DNA from: Sphingomonas yabuuchiae
GTDB lineage: Bacteria > Pseudomonadota > Alphaproteobacteria > Sphingomonadales > Sphingomonadaceae
Direction: 5' to 3'
DNA length: 42,688 bases
NCBI RefSeq assembly: GCF_001477495.1
Contig: NZ_LDTF01000020.1
Coordinates: forward strand, 1 to 42,688
Below the pieces are notes generated by a model. The model worked only from the letters and a program-made list of their open reading frames with translations, did not search any database and was not told the DNA's origin. Made by a program: the position numbers and the translations under genes. Positions 34,017-42,293 of this stretch are shown here, in pieces; position 1 is the first letter of the stretch; each line of letters starts with the position of its first letter.

Positions 34017-34403
34017 ATGGCCGACCGCACGATGCTACAATTCGATTATGGTGAGGTGCACGGGGATGTGGTAACCGCCGTGCTCGGCCAGCGCGAGGAA
34101 GCGGCTAATTGGCAAGACATAGCGGTGGTGCTCGGGAGCCGTGCCCTAATCCTGCGGGTTGATCCGGACACTGACGAGATCGCGGTGCATCTTGAGGCAG
34201 CGCCAGAACTGGATAGCGGTTGGCTCGCTGTCGCCGAATTGTCGGACGTTGTTGGATTGGAGCTTGGGTGGTGCTGGGAGGGTCGAAATTACCGGGGTTA
34301 TCTCGACATGTTCGCCCTATCGTTTTCCGGCCTTGAACCGCAGGTTTGCTTCATAGGCGAGGCCGCAACCATCAGCGTAAGGCGCATTCAGCCCGCCGCG
34401 TGA
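34017..34403 (+). CDS. Hypothetical protein resembling the DUF6334 group, 128 aa
   Basis: Soluble, acidic. The segment VGLELGWCWEGRNYRGYLDMFALSFSGLEPQVCFIGEAATISV recalls a small-protein family annotated DUF6334; this is from memory of its pattern. Such proteins often stand alone in accessory regions and some are suspected immunity proteins. The TGA stop is followed directly by copy 9. Confidence 0.6.
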   Translation: MADRTMLQFDYGEVHGDVVTAVLGQREEAANWQDIAVVLGSRALILRVDPDTDEIAVHLEAAPELDSGWLAVAELSDVVGLELGWCWEGRNYRGYLDMFALSFSGLEPQVCFIGEAATISVRRIQPAA

Positions 34404-34432
34404 ACGTCCGTTTGTGGGCGAGAGCGGACATT
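34404..34432 (+). repeat. Array hairpin repeat, copy 9
   Basis: GTCCG (34406-34410) pairs with CGGAC (34425-34429); centre TTTGTGGGCGAGAG. Confidence 0.7.
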
Positions 34433-34465
34433 GCGGCCTTTCCTCGTTGCGAATAGCGGTCGGTC

Positions 34466-34921
34466 ATGACTGAAAAACAGGCGATGTCCGGGAAAGCCAT
34501 TTACGAGGTGTTCTTCGAGCACGGCGAGGTACGACCAGATTTTAAGAAGGAGTTCATTTCGCTGTGGCCGGGGTGGCTGGGTAAAGAGCGGCTTCACCTG
34601 TTGGATGAGGTCAGAGAAGAGGACTGGCTGAGGTTCAACCGAATGCTGTTGGCCACCTTCGAAGCCTTCCGGATGGGGGTAGTCGATCATTCAGATGAAA
34701 CGATTAAATTTCCTACGCGCCTGGAGCCGTTCTTAAGCGACCATCAGAAAGCCATGCAAAAGGACGCGAGCCAGTTCCTCCAGTTCGTCATCCCCGCACT
34801 GGATTGTGTGCTCACGGAAGAGTGGGATTACACCTACATTCTCTGGCACCGAGACGTAAACACGCTGGAAGCGATAAAGCCGCTCCTTTGCGAGGCGAGG
34901 CTCGAACACTTTTCTGATTAG
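34466..34921 (+). CDS. Hypothetical protein, 151 aa
   Basis: Starts MTEKQAMSGKAIYEVFF (a second ATG at residue 7). Soluble, helical, rich in Trp and Phe (LWPGWLGKERLHLL, EEWDYTYILWHRD). No family recognised. Lies between copies 9 and 10. Confidence 0.6.
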   Translation: MTEKQAMSGKAIYEVFFEHGEVRPDFKKEFISLWPGWLGKERLHLLDEVREEDWLRFNRMLLATFEAFRMGVVDHSDETIKFPTRLEPFLSDHQKAMQKDASQFLQFVIPALDCVLTEEWDYTYILWHRDVNTLEAIKPLLCEARLEHFSD

Positions 34922-34957
34922 CGCCTTCACCGGATGCAAACTCAGATCGCGCTCCCG

Positions 34958-34983
34958 GACTTCCGCAAGTAGGCGTTTCCTGC
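34958..34983 (+). repeat. Array hairpin repeat, copy 10 (degenerate)
   Basis: TTCCGC with centre AAGTAGGCGTTT; distal arm largely lost. Recognised by the centre and position. Confidence 0.45.
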
Positions 34984-35073
34984 CACAGCACCAGTAGGCA
35001 TCTTCAACCTCTGGCACGCGATCGGCGTAGGTAATAGCATCCGGCCGCCCGACTCACGGGCAGGAGAAGACCA

Positions 35074-35271
35074 ATGCGCTTGCTTGCCGTCATCGCATCC
35101 GCTTTTTCGCTTGTGGCTATCGCCACCCCATCAATCGCTGCGCCCTGCCGTGACGCGAAGGGGAAATTCGTGAAGTGCCCTGAGGCGGCCGCACCGAAGG
35201 CCACGCGCTGCAAGGCCGCGAATGGGCGGTTCGCTAAGTGCGGAACGCCTGGTGCGAAGCCGAACAAGTAA
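35074..35271 (+). CDS. Small secreted protein with two Cys-pair repeats, 65 aa
   Basis: Signal peptide MRLLAVIASAFSLVAIATPSIAA, then two copies of one motif: CRDAKGKFVKC and CKAANGRFAKC (C-x2-A-x-G-[KR]-F-x-K-C). GGAG lies upstream of the ATG. The basic, Cys-paired product could bind metal or form two disulfide loops in the periplasm. Family not recognised beyond a general resemblance to small sphingomonad exported proteins. Confidence 0.7.
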   Translation: MRLLAVIASAFSLVAIATPSIAAPCRDAKGKFVKCPEAAAPKATRCKAANGRFAKCGTPGAKPNK

Positions 35272-35416
35272 CCCGCCGATCAGCAAGTGGCGCAGCGTTC
35301 TGGACTGGATTCAGATCTGCGCCCTTGCGCTGATCATGGGCTTGCCGGTGATCATCGCAATTGCCGGTTACGTCAGGCGTGCCATTCCGGTCATAGTGGC
35401 GGCATTGGACAGTTGA
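35252..35416 (+). CDS. Possible small membrane protein, 54 aa
   Basis: GTG at 35252, preceded by GGAA at a good distance, overlaps the end of the previous gene by 20 bases. One clear membrane span (IQICALALIMGLPVIIAIAGYV). The overlap suggests coupling, but the start is uncertain and the frame may be fortuitous. Confidence 0.35.
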   Translation: MRSRTSNPPISKWRSVLDWIQICALALIMGLPVIIAIAGYVRRAIPVIVAALDS

Positions 35417-35488
35417 CTAAACGTCGGTCCTAAATCCTAATCCCCGTAATGCTTCGCGAGCCGCGAATCAGAAACGGGGGGATGCCTA

Positions 35489-36082
35489 ATGTTAAAGTAT
35501 TGCCTGGCGGGCGCCATTGCGCTCGCTTCTGTCGCTACGCACGCGCAAGTTGCTCAGCCAACGCCTATCGCCGCTCCTGTTGCCAGCGCCGCCGTCCTGC
35601 GCGTCGGAACCGAGGTTCCTCTTCGCCTTTCTGAAGAGTTGACCACCAAGGGCAAGCAGCTACGCGTCGGGCAGCGCTTTCACCTTGAAACGGCCGAGCC
35701 GGTCGTCGTGAACGGCGTCACCGTCATTCCGGCTGGCAGCCCCGCAATGGGTGAGATCACCGACGTCCGTAACAAGGGCATGTGGGGCAAGTCGGGTCAC
35801 CTTGCGGGCCGCGTCCTGTTCGTGACCGTCAACGGTCGCCAGATCCGCATGTCGGGTGCGTTCGACGACAAGGGCGTGACCGGGACGGCTGGCGTTGTGG
35901 GGGCGATCGCCCTGGTTCCGGTGGCGGGCTTCCTGATGACCGGCACCAGTGCCAAGGTCCCGGCCGGGTCGATCGTGAAGAGCTTCGTCGACGAAGACGT
36001 GCCGCTTTCGATTGCCGCCACCGCGCCGCCTCCGCTGGCGGTCAATGCGACCGTGCCGGTTGCGCCGCAGCCCGCGAAATGA
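35489..36082 (+). CDS. Hypothetical secreted protein, 197 aa
   Basis: Signal peptide MLKYCLAGAIALASVATHA; GGGG lies seven bases before the ATG. The core (VGTEVPLRLSEELTTKGKQLRVGQRFHLETAEPVVVNGVTVIPAGSPAMGEI) resembles the beta-rich domain found in several exported proteins where a fixed-value polymer-binding or conjugation-like fold is suspected. A hydrophobic Gly/Ala segment (GVVGAIALVPVAGFLM) may insert in a membrane. Function unknown. Ends before a terminator hairpin. Confidence 0.7.
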   Translation: MLKYCLAGAIALASVATHAQVAQPTPIAAPVASAAVLRVGTEVPLRLSEELTTKGKQLRVGQRFHLETAEPVVVNGVTVIPAGSPAMGEITDVRNKGMWGKSGHLAGRVLFVTVNGRQIRMSGAFDDKGVTGTAGVVGAIALVPVAGFLMTGTSAKVPAGSIVKSFVDEDVPLSIAATAPPPLAVNATVPVAPQPAK

Positions 36083-36089
36083 TTGCATG

Positions 36090-36115
36090 GGTCGGGGTGA
36101 TAGATTGCCCCGACC
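36090..36115 (+). terminator. Probable transcription terminator
   Basis: GGTCGGGG (36090-36097) and CCCCGACC (36108-36115) form an exact 8-bp stem seven bases after the stop of the upstream gene. Only a weak T-run follows. Confidence 0.6.
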
Positions 36116-36311
36116 TTACGCATCAGCGTCGGGCTGGCGAAAAGACGTGTGCACCCATCTGCCGTGGCATAGGCTGATTTGCTCCCGCGTCAGTATGCAC
36201 CAGCCTACCTAACCGTTCTTAACTATAGTCAATATCATAAAGTTAACTCGAAGGCAGGCAGTTGGCCCGCCCTGCGCTGGGGGGCGCCAATGGATCGAAG
36301 GGACTGCCTCC

Positions 36312-38132
36312 GTGCAAAATCTCCGCATTTCGGGAAAGCTTATCGCATGCTTTTCCATCCTGCTGATCGCGCTCATGGGACTAGCGGCACTGGCCGTCGT
36401 TCGCTTGGGCGATATGCGGGACGTTGCGGTCAATCTGGGCGGCGAGCAGCGTTCCCAGTTGGAGGCGATCGCCGTTATCAACGCCAGTACCGCGACGTAT
36501 CGTGCGACGGTTGGGCAGCATCTTTTGTCTGTTACGCCAGAAGATCGTGCGGTTGCGCAACGGCGGCTGAACGAACTTCGGGATCAGATAGCGGAGCGGA
36601 CGCGCTGGCTTCGTCCACGTCTGGCTAACGATGAGACACGATCCGCGCTTGATGCCTTCGTCCGCGACTGGGCTGAGTATCAGTCCCACGCCAAGGAAAC
36701 ATTGCAGGCGGCAGCGGTCGGCTCACCGAAGGCGATCGAGCTTTTCCGGATCGCGCGGCCCTATTTCGTAACCGTCAACAAGGCGGCTGATACGCTGCGT
36801 ATCAAACAATCCCGCGCGATTGATGCACTGGTTGAAGAGGCCGAGGCCAACTACGTCACCAGTCACAGGATCATGATTGGGACGGTGCTGGCGGTTGCGC
36901 TGCTGGCCATTGCCATGCTGATTCTTCTGGTTCGCCTTGTCGCACGTCCTGTGGGCGCGATGAGCGGCATGCTCGGCAAACTGGCGGCAGGAGAGCGCAC
37001 CGTCTCCATTCCTGCGAACGACGCTCGGGATGAGGTTGGGGAAATGATGCGTGCGGCCATCGCCCTACGCGATCAACTCGCTCAGGCCGATAGGCAGAAA
37101 GACGAGCAAGCGGCACTGATAGTCTCCACGATTGGTGCAGGCATGCAGTCATTGGCGGCCGGTGATTTGACCGCTCGGATCAGCGTCACACTCGACGAGC
37201 CCTTTGCTTCGCTGGCTACCGACTTCAACAATGCTATGACCCAGGTCGAGCAGGCGATGATCGCGGTGAGCGGTGTTTCCGAAGGCCTTCGTGCAGCCTC
37301 GGGAGAGATCCGCTCAGCGTCCGAGGACTTGTCCCAGCGTACTGAGCAGCAGGCCGCTAGCTTGGAAGAGACGGCTGCCTCAATGCAGCAGATCACGGAC
37401 ATGGTAGGGCGTTCGGCATCTGACGCGAAACGTGCCGATACGGTGGCAGCAGACGCCAGCAGCGCTGCGCAAAATGGTGGGCAGGTCGTGCGCGATGCAG
37501 TTGCAGCCATGAGCGGTATCGAGCGGTCCAGCCATGAGATCTCGGAGATAATCAGCGTGATCGATGGCATCGCGTTCCAGACCAATCTTTTGGCGCTGAA
37601 CGCCGGGGTCGAGGCGGCACGTGCTGGCGACGCGGGCAAGGGCTTTGCTGTCGTCGCCTCTGAAGTCCGGGCGCTGGCGCAGCGTTCGGCGGATGCGGCC
37701 AAGGACGTAAAGTCGCGAATCGTGGCCAGCAATCAGCAGATCGGGACGGGTGTTGAGCTAGTGGCGGAAACAGGGCGCTCGCTCGATCAGATCATCGGTC
37801 GAGTCCAAGAGATCACGACACTGATCAACAGCCTGGCTAACTCGGCGGAGCAGCAGGCTAGTGGCTTGGGTCAGGTCAATGTTGCAGTCGAGGAGATGGA
37901 CGGCGTGACCCAGCGCAACGCTGCTATGGTTGAAGAAACGACCGCTGCGGCTCGTGAGCTGACGGACAAGGCGGACGAGTTGGCAGGGCATGTCGCACGC
38001 TTCCGGGTTGACGCGTCGGGGATTCGTGCGACCCAATCTACTGGCTCACGGACTCGGCTGGCTCCGAAACCTGCAATGCGTCTTGTCTCCGGAGGCGGCG
38101 CAGCATTTTCCGAGGATTGGTCGGAATTTTGA
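36312..38132 (+). CDS. Methyl-accepting chemotaxis protein
   Basis: 606 residues from GTG 36312, with AAGGGA upstream. Two membrane spans (about 12-34 and 187-209) enclose a helical periplasmic sensor. A HAMP domain follows (DEVGEMMRAAIALRDQLAQ), then a signalling domain whose hairpin tip reads EIISVIDGIAFQTNLLALNAGVEAARAGDAGKGFAVVASEVR, the CheW/CheA contact. The usual NAAVEAARAGE is NAGVEAARAGD here. Ligand unknown; no che genes adjacent, so it reports to a distant array. Confidence 0.95.
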   Translation: MQNLRISGKLIACFSILLIALMGLAALAVVRLGDMRDVAVNLGGEQRSQLEAIAVINASTATYRATVGQHLLSVTPEDRAVAQRRLNELRDQIAERTRWLRPRLANDETRSALDAFVRDWAEYQSHAKETLQAAAVGSPKAIELFRIARPYFVTVNKAADTLRIKQSRAIDALVEEAEANYVTSHRIMIGTVLAVALLAIAMLILLVRLVARPVGAMSGMLGKLAAGERTVSIPANDARDEVGEMMRAAIALRDQLAQADRQKDEQAALIVSTIGAGMQSLAAGDLTARISVTLDEPFASLATDFNNAMTQVEQAMIAVSGVSEGLRAASGEIRSASEDLSQRTEQQAASLEETAASMQQITDMVGRSASDAKRADTVAADASSAAQNGGQVVRDAVAAMSGIERSSHEISEIISVIDGIAFQTNLLALNAGVEAARAGDAGKGFAVVASEVRALAQRSADAAKDVKSRIVASNQQIGTGVELVAETGRSLDQIIGRVQEITTLINSLANSAEQQASGLGQVNVAVEEMDGVTQRNAAMVEETTAAARELTDKADELAGHVARFRVDASGIRATQSTGSRTRLAPKPAMRLVSGGGAAFSEDWSEF

Positions 38133-38134
38133 AC

Positions 38135-38176
38135 AGCTTGAAGCCCGGCGGCGCTGATGCCGCCGGGCTTCAAGCT
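38135..38176 (+). terminator. Perfect 18-bp stem hairpin after the chemoreceptor gene
   Basis: AGCTTGAAGCCCGGCGGC (38135-38152) is an exact inverted repeat of 38159-38176 around a 6-base loop, two bases after the stop codon. No T-run follows, but position and strength point to a terminator. Confidence 0.85.
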
Positions 38177-38251
38177 AGCCTAAACCCAAGGGAAACAGCC
38201 CCTTAGCAGAGCGTTGAAGCGGCTTACGGCAACCCAGGGGCAGTCGAGCAC

Positions 38252-38878
38252 ATGTGTAACCGAGCCCGATTTGATGGCGAGCCGCAGACGATATTTCAGT
38301 CGGCTGCCAAGCTGTTTGACGAGCGGCCGCGCGATAACCGCTTCCACCCGCAGGAATTGCGTCCCAAGGCGCGCAGCTACGTGATCCGCGAACAGGATGG
38401 CGAGCGCGCCTGGGACGTCATGTCCTGGGATGTGCTGGGCGGGAAAGCGCCGTACCCAATGACTAACGTGCGCAACCTAGAACTGCCGCAATGGCGACGC
38501 CTGGCCGCTGATCCCGCGAACCGCTGCATCATTCCGCTCACGGAGTTTTGCGAGTTCACCCCCGACCGCCACGACTTGGGGGACGGAAAGCCGCCGCTCA
38601 AAGGCGAGATGTGGTTCAGCGTGACCGATCAGCCGACTTTCGCTGTCGCGGGGTTCTGGCAGCAGACGGCTGAGGGCCGGTCGTTCGCGATGGTTACCTG
38701 CGACGCGAACGAACTGGTCGAGCCCATTCACCCAAAGGCGATGATCACCGTCTTACGTCCTGAGGATGTGACGACATGGCTGCGCGCACCGGCAGAACAA
38801 GCGGTGACGCTCCAGCGCCCGTACCGTGCGGATCGAATGAAAGTGCGTGGGCCCGTGTTTCCAACGAGGGAACGTTAG
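38252..38878 (+). CDS. SRAP/YedK-HMCES family DNA-crosslink protein
   Basis: 208 residues. Cys2 (MCNRARF) is the nucleophile that couples to abasic sites in single-stranded DNA; the initiator Met is removed first. Glu in IPLTEFCEF and His in EPIHPKAM complete the active site. The usual YNIAPTQ-like segment is RFHPQELRPKARS here. The protein shields abasic sites during replication stress, which fits the umuDC operon nearby. Confidence 0.92.
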   Translation: MCNRARFDGEPQTIFQSAAKLFDERPRDNRFHPQELRPKARSYVIREQDGERAWDVMSWDVLGGKAPYPMTNVRNLELPQWRRLAADPANRCIIPLTEFCEFTPDRHDLGDGKPPLKGEMWFSVTDQPTFAVAGFWQQTAEGRSFAMVTCDANELVEPIHPKAMITVLRPEDVTTWLRAPAEQAVTLQRPYRADRMKVRGPVFPTRER

Positions 38879-38914
38879 GACCAGGCCGCCGAGCATGTGG
38901 CCAGTATTTGCTCT

Positions 38915-38960
38915 CGATCAATCGGATAGAATTGATCGTATTTATCGTCTAGAGACGATA
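38915..38960. promoter_or_regulatory. Two adjacent perfect palindromes upstream of the manganese riboswitch
   Basis: CGATCAAT (38915-38922) with ATTGATCG (38931-38938), and TATCGTCT (38943-38950) with AGACGATA (38953-38960). They may be the terminator of the upstream gene, or operators of an Mn/Fe regulator (MntR or Mur type) at the mntP promoter. Confidence 0.5.
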
Positions 38961-38974
38961 GGCGTTACCAGATA

Positions 38975-39090
38975 TTGGGCCTGCGTCCTTGGGGAGTAGC
39001 TACCCGCAGTAGCGGGGTTGCCGTCAACATCCTTGAGCCATCGGCTCGTGGCGGTAGCAGCAGGTTCGTCCTGCCCGGCGAGACCAATGA
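38975..39090 (+). promoter_or_regulatory. yybP-ykoY manganese riboswitch
   Basis: The hallmark GGGGAGTAGC is at 38991-39000, a C/G stem-loop (CCCGC with GCGGG) follows, then GTCAACA (39023-39029), a GAGCC/GGCTC hairpin, a second hairpin (GCAGG with CCTGC) and GGCGAGACC (39077-39085). These are the conserved parts of the Mn-sensing yybP-ykoY aptamer. It lies about 75 bases upstream of mntP, a known target. High Mn should allow expression; whether by anti-termination or freeing the ribosome site cannot be told here. Confidence 0.85.
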
Positions 39091-39158
39091 TGCAGCACTC
39101 CGCTTTGTGGCCACGGGTGCATGCATCGTTTGGTTTGCTGGCCCTGAGTAATGACGTG

Positions 39159-39731
39159 ATGCCCGGAATTTTGACGCTTGGCGCTTTGGGCGCAAGCCTG
39201 TCTGTCGATGCTTTCGCGGCGGCGTTGGGCAAAGGGGCGACCGGAGGACGATCCCGCCTTCGTGATGCGGTTAAAGTCGGCATTGTGTTCGGGTTTTTCG
39301 AGGCTCTGACGCCTGCACTCGGCTGGCTGCTTGGCTTTGCGCTGAATGACTGGATTGCCGATTACGACCATTGGGTCGCGTTCACGCTACTGTTCGCGGT
39401 TGGCGCCTATACGATCCGGGAAGCCTGGACGAGTGAAGGCGATGCGCGCCCAATTGACAGCGATACCAAGCCCAGCATGCTCCGGCTCGCTGCAACGGCG
39501 ATCGCAACGAGCGTCGACGCGGCGGCCGTCGGTGTGACCCTGGCCCTTATGGACGTCAACATTTGGGCTGCCTGCATGGTTATTGGCGGGACGACGACGT
39601 TGATGGCGACCATCGGCGTCATGCTGGGCAAGCATATTGGTCCTTACCTTGGTCGGTACGCTGGCATCCTAGGCGGCTTTGTCCTGATCGTCATCGGCGG
39701 ATTAATCCTGGCTCAGCATCTGTCATCTTGA
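39159..39731 (+). CDS. mntP: MntP-type manganese efflux pump
   Basis: 190 residues and six membrane spans. Duplicated halves with an Asp in the membrane (LGASLSVDAFAAALGKGA and ATAIATSVDAAAVGVTLA), the metal ligands of MntP. Start chosen at ATG 39159; longer frame runs through the riboswitch. It exports Mn2+ under excess, in line with the riboswitch upstream. Confidence 0.93.
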   Translation: MPGILTLGALGASLSVDAFAAALGKGATGGRSRLRDAVKVGIVFGFFEALTPALGWLLGFALNDWIADYDHWVAFTLLFAVGAYTIREAWTSEGDARPIDSDTKPSMLRLAATAIATSVDAAAVGVTLALMDVNIWAACMVIGGTTTLMATIGVMLGKHIGPYLGRYAGILGGFVLIVIGGLILAQHLSS

Positions 39732-39891
39732 TCAGAAGAGCGGGACGGGGTCGCGGGGCGTGGCCGTATTTACGTCTCGCTATTATGCGGCTGGGCGCTG
39801 GATAGCCGTTCAACAGCTCAATGGTCGAGCCATGTCGCGAATGACGCCCGCTGTCCGAAACATGGCGTTCTGCAACCAATTGCCCGTTCAC

Positions 39892-40101
39892 CTAGCGAAC
39901 GGCTGCCTCGGCTATCGCAACGGTTGCAGCCCTGCCTCTCCGGCGTTCCATTTCCTGTGCGGGCGACGCGCCCTGTCCGAACGACGACTTGGCGGCGGTC
40001 TGCGGCTTGAACCGCTGGTCCAAGTACCCGCCCGCAATCGAGCCGCCCAGTACCGTGGCACCAATTATACCCACACCGAGGAAACCTGTGCTGCGTCTCA
40101 T
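39892..40101 (-). CDS. Small membrane-anchored hypothetical protein, 69 aa
   Basis: From MRRSTGFLGVGIIGATVLGGSIAGGYL, with GGGAG seven bases upstream. One glycine-rich span, then a basic, helical tail (AQEMERRRGRAATVAIAEAAVR). Glycine-zipper anchors of this kind occur in small envelope proteins. A longer overlapping frame (39818-40210) lacks these properties. Unknown function. Confidence 0.55.
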   Translation of the reverse strand: MRRSTGFLGVGIIGATVLGGSIAGGYLDQRFKPQTAAKSSFGQGASPAQEMERRRGRAATVAIAEAAVR

Positions 40102-40206
40102 GCGACCACTCCCAGATCGGTACAAGGAATTGTAGGTTAGAGGCTGGGGAAACGGCGCAGTCTGGGGCAGGGTCCGTGCGACACGTTTTGTTACAGCGTC
40201 CGTGCA

Positions 40207-41475
40207 TCACGCCCGAACCGTCGGCACCTCATCAATCCGCGTCGTCCACGCAGGCGACCGCATCTCTGATCGCAGACGCCATTGCCGTTTAAATCCCTGT
40301 CCGGCCGTGACTGCCGTGAATGTCCCGAAGCGTCCGTTCACCTCGTCCAGCGCAGCCATGAGACGGTCGCGCTTTTCCGTATCTGCCTCGAATAGCGTTC
40401 GAGGGCGATCAGTCGCCGCCATCAGGTCGTCGAGCAAGATCCCGGCCTTCGTATAGGCGTATCCATCCCGCCAGGCTCGCTCGGCACAACGTCGAGCGGC
40501 AGCGATCAATTCCAGGCTATCGCTCGTCATCGGATGCAGCGTCACCGCGCGGGACCCGGCATACTGTGGCCGGTCGGGCTTGTGCTTGTTGGTATGGAAG
40601 AACGCCGTCAGTCGCCCTGCGACGAGGCCATGGTTGCGCAGCTTCTCTCCAGCCTGCAGCGCATATTGGGATAGCGCGCCCATCAGGCCATCGAAGTCAG
40701 TCACAGGCGTCCCGAAGGACCGCGTGACGGCCATGCCCTTCCGCTGCGGCTCGACCGCCTCAACAGCGTCAGCGGGGATGCCGCGCAGCTCAGCGACCAG
40801 TCGCTCTAGGACTACCGTACCTACGCCCCGAGCCTGCTTCATGGGCATATCCCGAAGCCCGGCGGCGGTGGTTACGCCCAGCGCTGCCAGCTTTAGCGCC
40901 GTGGCCTTGCCGACACCCCATACGTCACCGACGGGGAAAGCCCGCATCACGTCCTTGCGGAGACGTTCGTCGCGAAGGTCAGCGACACCGCCGAAGCGCG
41001 GCTGCTTCTTCGCAGCGGCGTTCGCCAGCTTGGCCAGCGTCTTGGTATCGGCAATGCCGACACAGGTGGGAATTGTCGTCCAGCGCAGGACCTGAGCGCG
41101 GAGGCGATGGGCATGGTCGACAAGGTCGCGGTCATCGAACCCGGCAAGGTCGAGGAATATCTCGTCGATCGAGTATATTTCGAAGTCCCGGACGAACGCC
41201 TGGCAGGCAGCCAGGACGCGGCGCTGCATGTCGCCATAAAGCGTGTAGTTGGACGAGCGGACCTGAATGCCGTGGCGTCGGATCAGGTCACGCAGGTGAT
41301 GGGCCGGATCACCCATCTTGATGCCCAACGCCTTCGCTTCGGCAGAGCGCGCAATGGCGCAACCGTCGTTATTGGACAGCACGATGACCGGCACGCCCAC
41401 CAGGCCGGCGTCAAATGCGCGCTCGCAGCTCACGTAATAGTTGTTGCAGTCGATCAGGGCGATTGGCGAGGTCAT
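40207..41475 (-). CDS. umuC: UmuC, catalytic subunit of DNA polymerase V
   Basis: 422 residues. Y-family signatures: [14 protein letters not shown] (catalytic Asp), [10 protein letters not shown] (Asp-Glu pair), and [15 protein letters not shown] (helix-hairpin-helix). The C-terminus ([17 protein letters not shown] to [14 protein letters not shown]) is a DUF4113 domain, normal for UmuC. ATG overlaps the umuD stop (ATGA). Carries out error-prone translesion synthesis under SOS control. Confidence 0.95.
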   Translation of the reverse strand: MTSPIALIDCNNYYVSCERAFDAGLVGVPVIVLSNNDGCAIARSAEAKALGIKMGDPAHHLRDLIRRHGIQVRSSNYTLYGDMQRRVLAACQAFVRDFEIYSIDEIFLDLAGFDDRDLVDHAHRLRAQVLRWTTIPTCVGIADTKTLAKLANAAAKKQPRFGGVADLRDERLRKDVMRAFPVGDVWGVGKATALKLAALGVTTAAGLRDMPMKQARGVGTVVLERLVAELRGIPADAVEAVEPQRKGMAVTRSFGTPVTDFDGLMGALSQYALQAGEKLRNHGLVAGRLTAFFHTNKHKPDRPQYAGSRAVTLHPMTSDSLELIAAARRCAERAWRDGYAYTKAGILLDDLMAATDRPRTLFEADTEKRDRLMAALDEVNGRFGTFTAVTAGQGFKRQWRLRSEMRSPAWTTRIDEVPTVRA

Positions 41476-41906
41476 ACGACCTTGCGCGCTACGCCCACCA
41501 CGACGCCCCAAATCTCGACATACTCGTCGACGAGTATGTGTGAGAAGCCATCAGCCTCTGGGACGAGCCAATAGCGGCCGTCCATCTGCTTGAGGCGCTT
41601 CAGCGTGCGGTCGCCATGGACCAGCGCGACGACGATGGAACCGGCGCGGGCTCGCTTGGCACGGTTGACCACGATCAGGTCGCCATCGGTAATCCCGGCG
41701 CCCGCCATAGATCCGCCTTCGACCCGCATGATGTAACTGGCGGCCGGATGCTCGACGAGCCACGCCCCCAGATCGATCGGTTCTTCCATGTCGTCCTGAG
41801 CAGGCGAGGGGAAACCGGCCGGGGTTCGGCACAGAAAGAAGGGCACCTCGCGCGCGATGAGGTCGAACGGCACGTCATGCAGGCGCATCGCAGGCTGGGA
41901 TGTCAC
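41472..41906 (-). CDS. umuD: UmuD, S24-family self-cleaving polymerase V subunit
   Basis: 144 residues from GTG 41906, which overlaps the stop of the upstream small gene (GTGA). Cleavage site A30-G31 (RTPAGFPSP), nucleophile Ser66 (EGGSMAGAG) and base Lys103 (RTLKRLK) are all present. RecA-stimulated cleavage yields UmuD', which joins UmuC to form polymerase V. Confidence 0.94.
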   Translation of the reverse strand: MTSQPAMRLHDVPFDLIAREVPFFLCRTPAGFPSPAQDDMEEPIDLGAWLVEHPAASYIMRVEGGSMAGAGITDGDLIVVNRAKRARAGSIVVALVHGDRTLKRLKQMDGRYWLVPEADGFSHILVDEYVEIWGVVVGVARKVV

Positions 41907-42106
41907 GTGACGGGAAGCGCGAGTTGTTCGCCAGCGGCGGCCAGGCAGGCACGTGCCGCCAAGGCCCCATCGACCGCCTGACGGTAATGCACGGTCCCGT
42001 ATCGCTCCGCTTCATCGAACGCGAACTGCGCCCATTCGTCTGAGGGGTAGCAGGCCTCGTAGATAGCGCGCGCTGCTTCGCGCAGGCGGGGGTCGTGCTG
42101 CATCAT
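41903..42106 (-). CDS. Small protein at the head of the umuDC operon, 67 aa
   Basis: Starts MMQHDPRLREAARAIYEACYP, with GGAA seven bases upstream; ATG at 42112 is an alternative. Helical, no signal, no known motif. It is the first gene after the LexA box and its stop overlaps the umuD start, so it is almost certainly SOS-induced. The longer frame to 42295 would cross the LexA box and is rejected. Function unknown. Confidence 0.75.
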   Translation of the reverse strand: MMQHDPRLREAARAIYEACYPSDEWAQFAFDEAERYGTVHYRQAVDGALAARACLAAAGEQLALPVT

Positions 42107-42142
42107 GCTCATATTCCAGCGATTCGTGACCCGGCCTAGCTG

Positions 42143-42157
42143 GAACGAAAAGGGAAC
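42143..42157 (-). promoter_or_regulatory. LexA (SOS) box
   Basis: On the minus strand GTTC-N7-GTTC, the consensus LexA site of alphaproteobacteria, lies 31-37 bases upstream of the first gene of the umuDC operon. It overlaps where the promoter is expected, so repression by LexA is likely. Confidence 0.85.
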
Positions 42158-42293
42158 ATAGGTCAAGGGGTTGGATGAGGTGCTGACGTCCCGATGGGCC
42201 GGAGTCCGCGTCGCTGGTTGCTGATTGGGTCGACGCGTACGCCCTTGTGCTATTAGGAACTGCGGGTCTACACCCTTTATAAGGGAGAGCATC

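Noticed and set aside
30831..34983. Integron attC sites separating the small genes
   Set aside because: The repeats lack the GTTRRRY and RYYYAAC core sites and no integron integrase is present; gene orientation is mixed.
30831..34983. CRISPR array
   Set aside because: Repeats are imperfect, spaced by hundreds of bases of coding sequence, and no cas genes are visible.
39018..39158. Upstream extension of mntP
   Set aside because: Passes through the conserved riboswitch core; the ATG at 39159 gives a normal MntP N-terminus.
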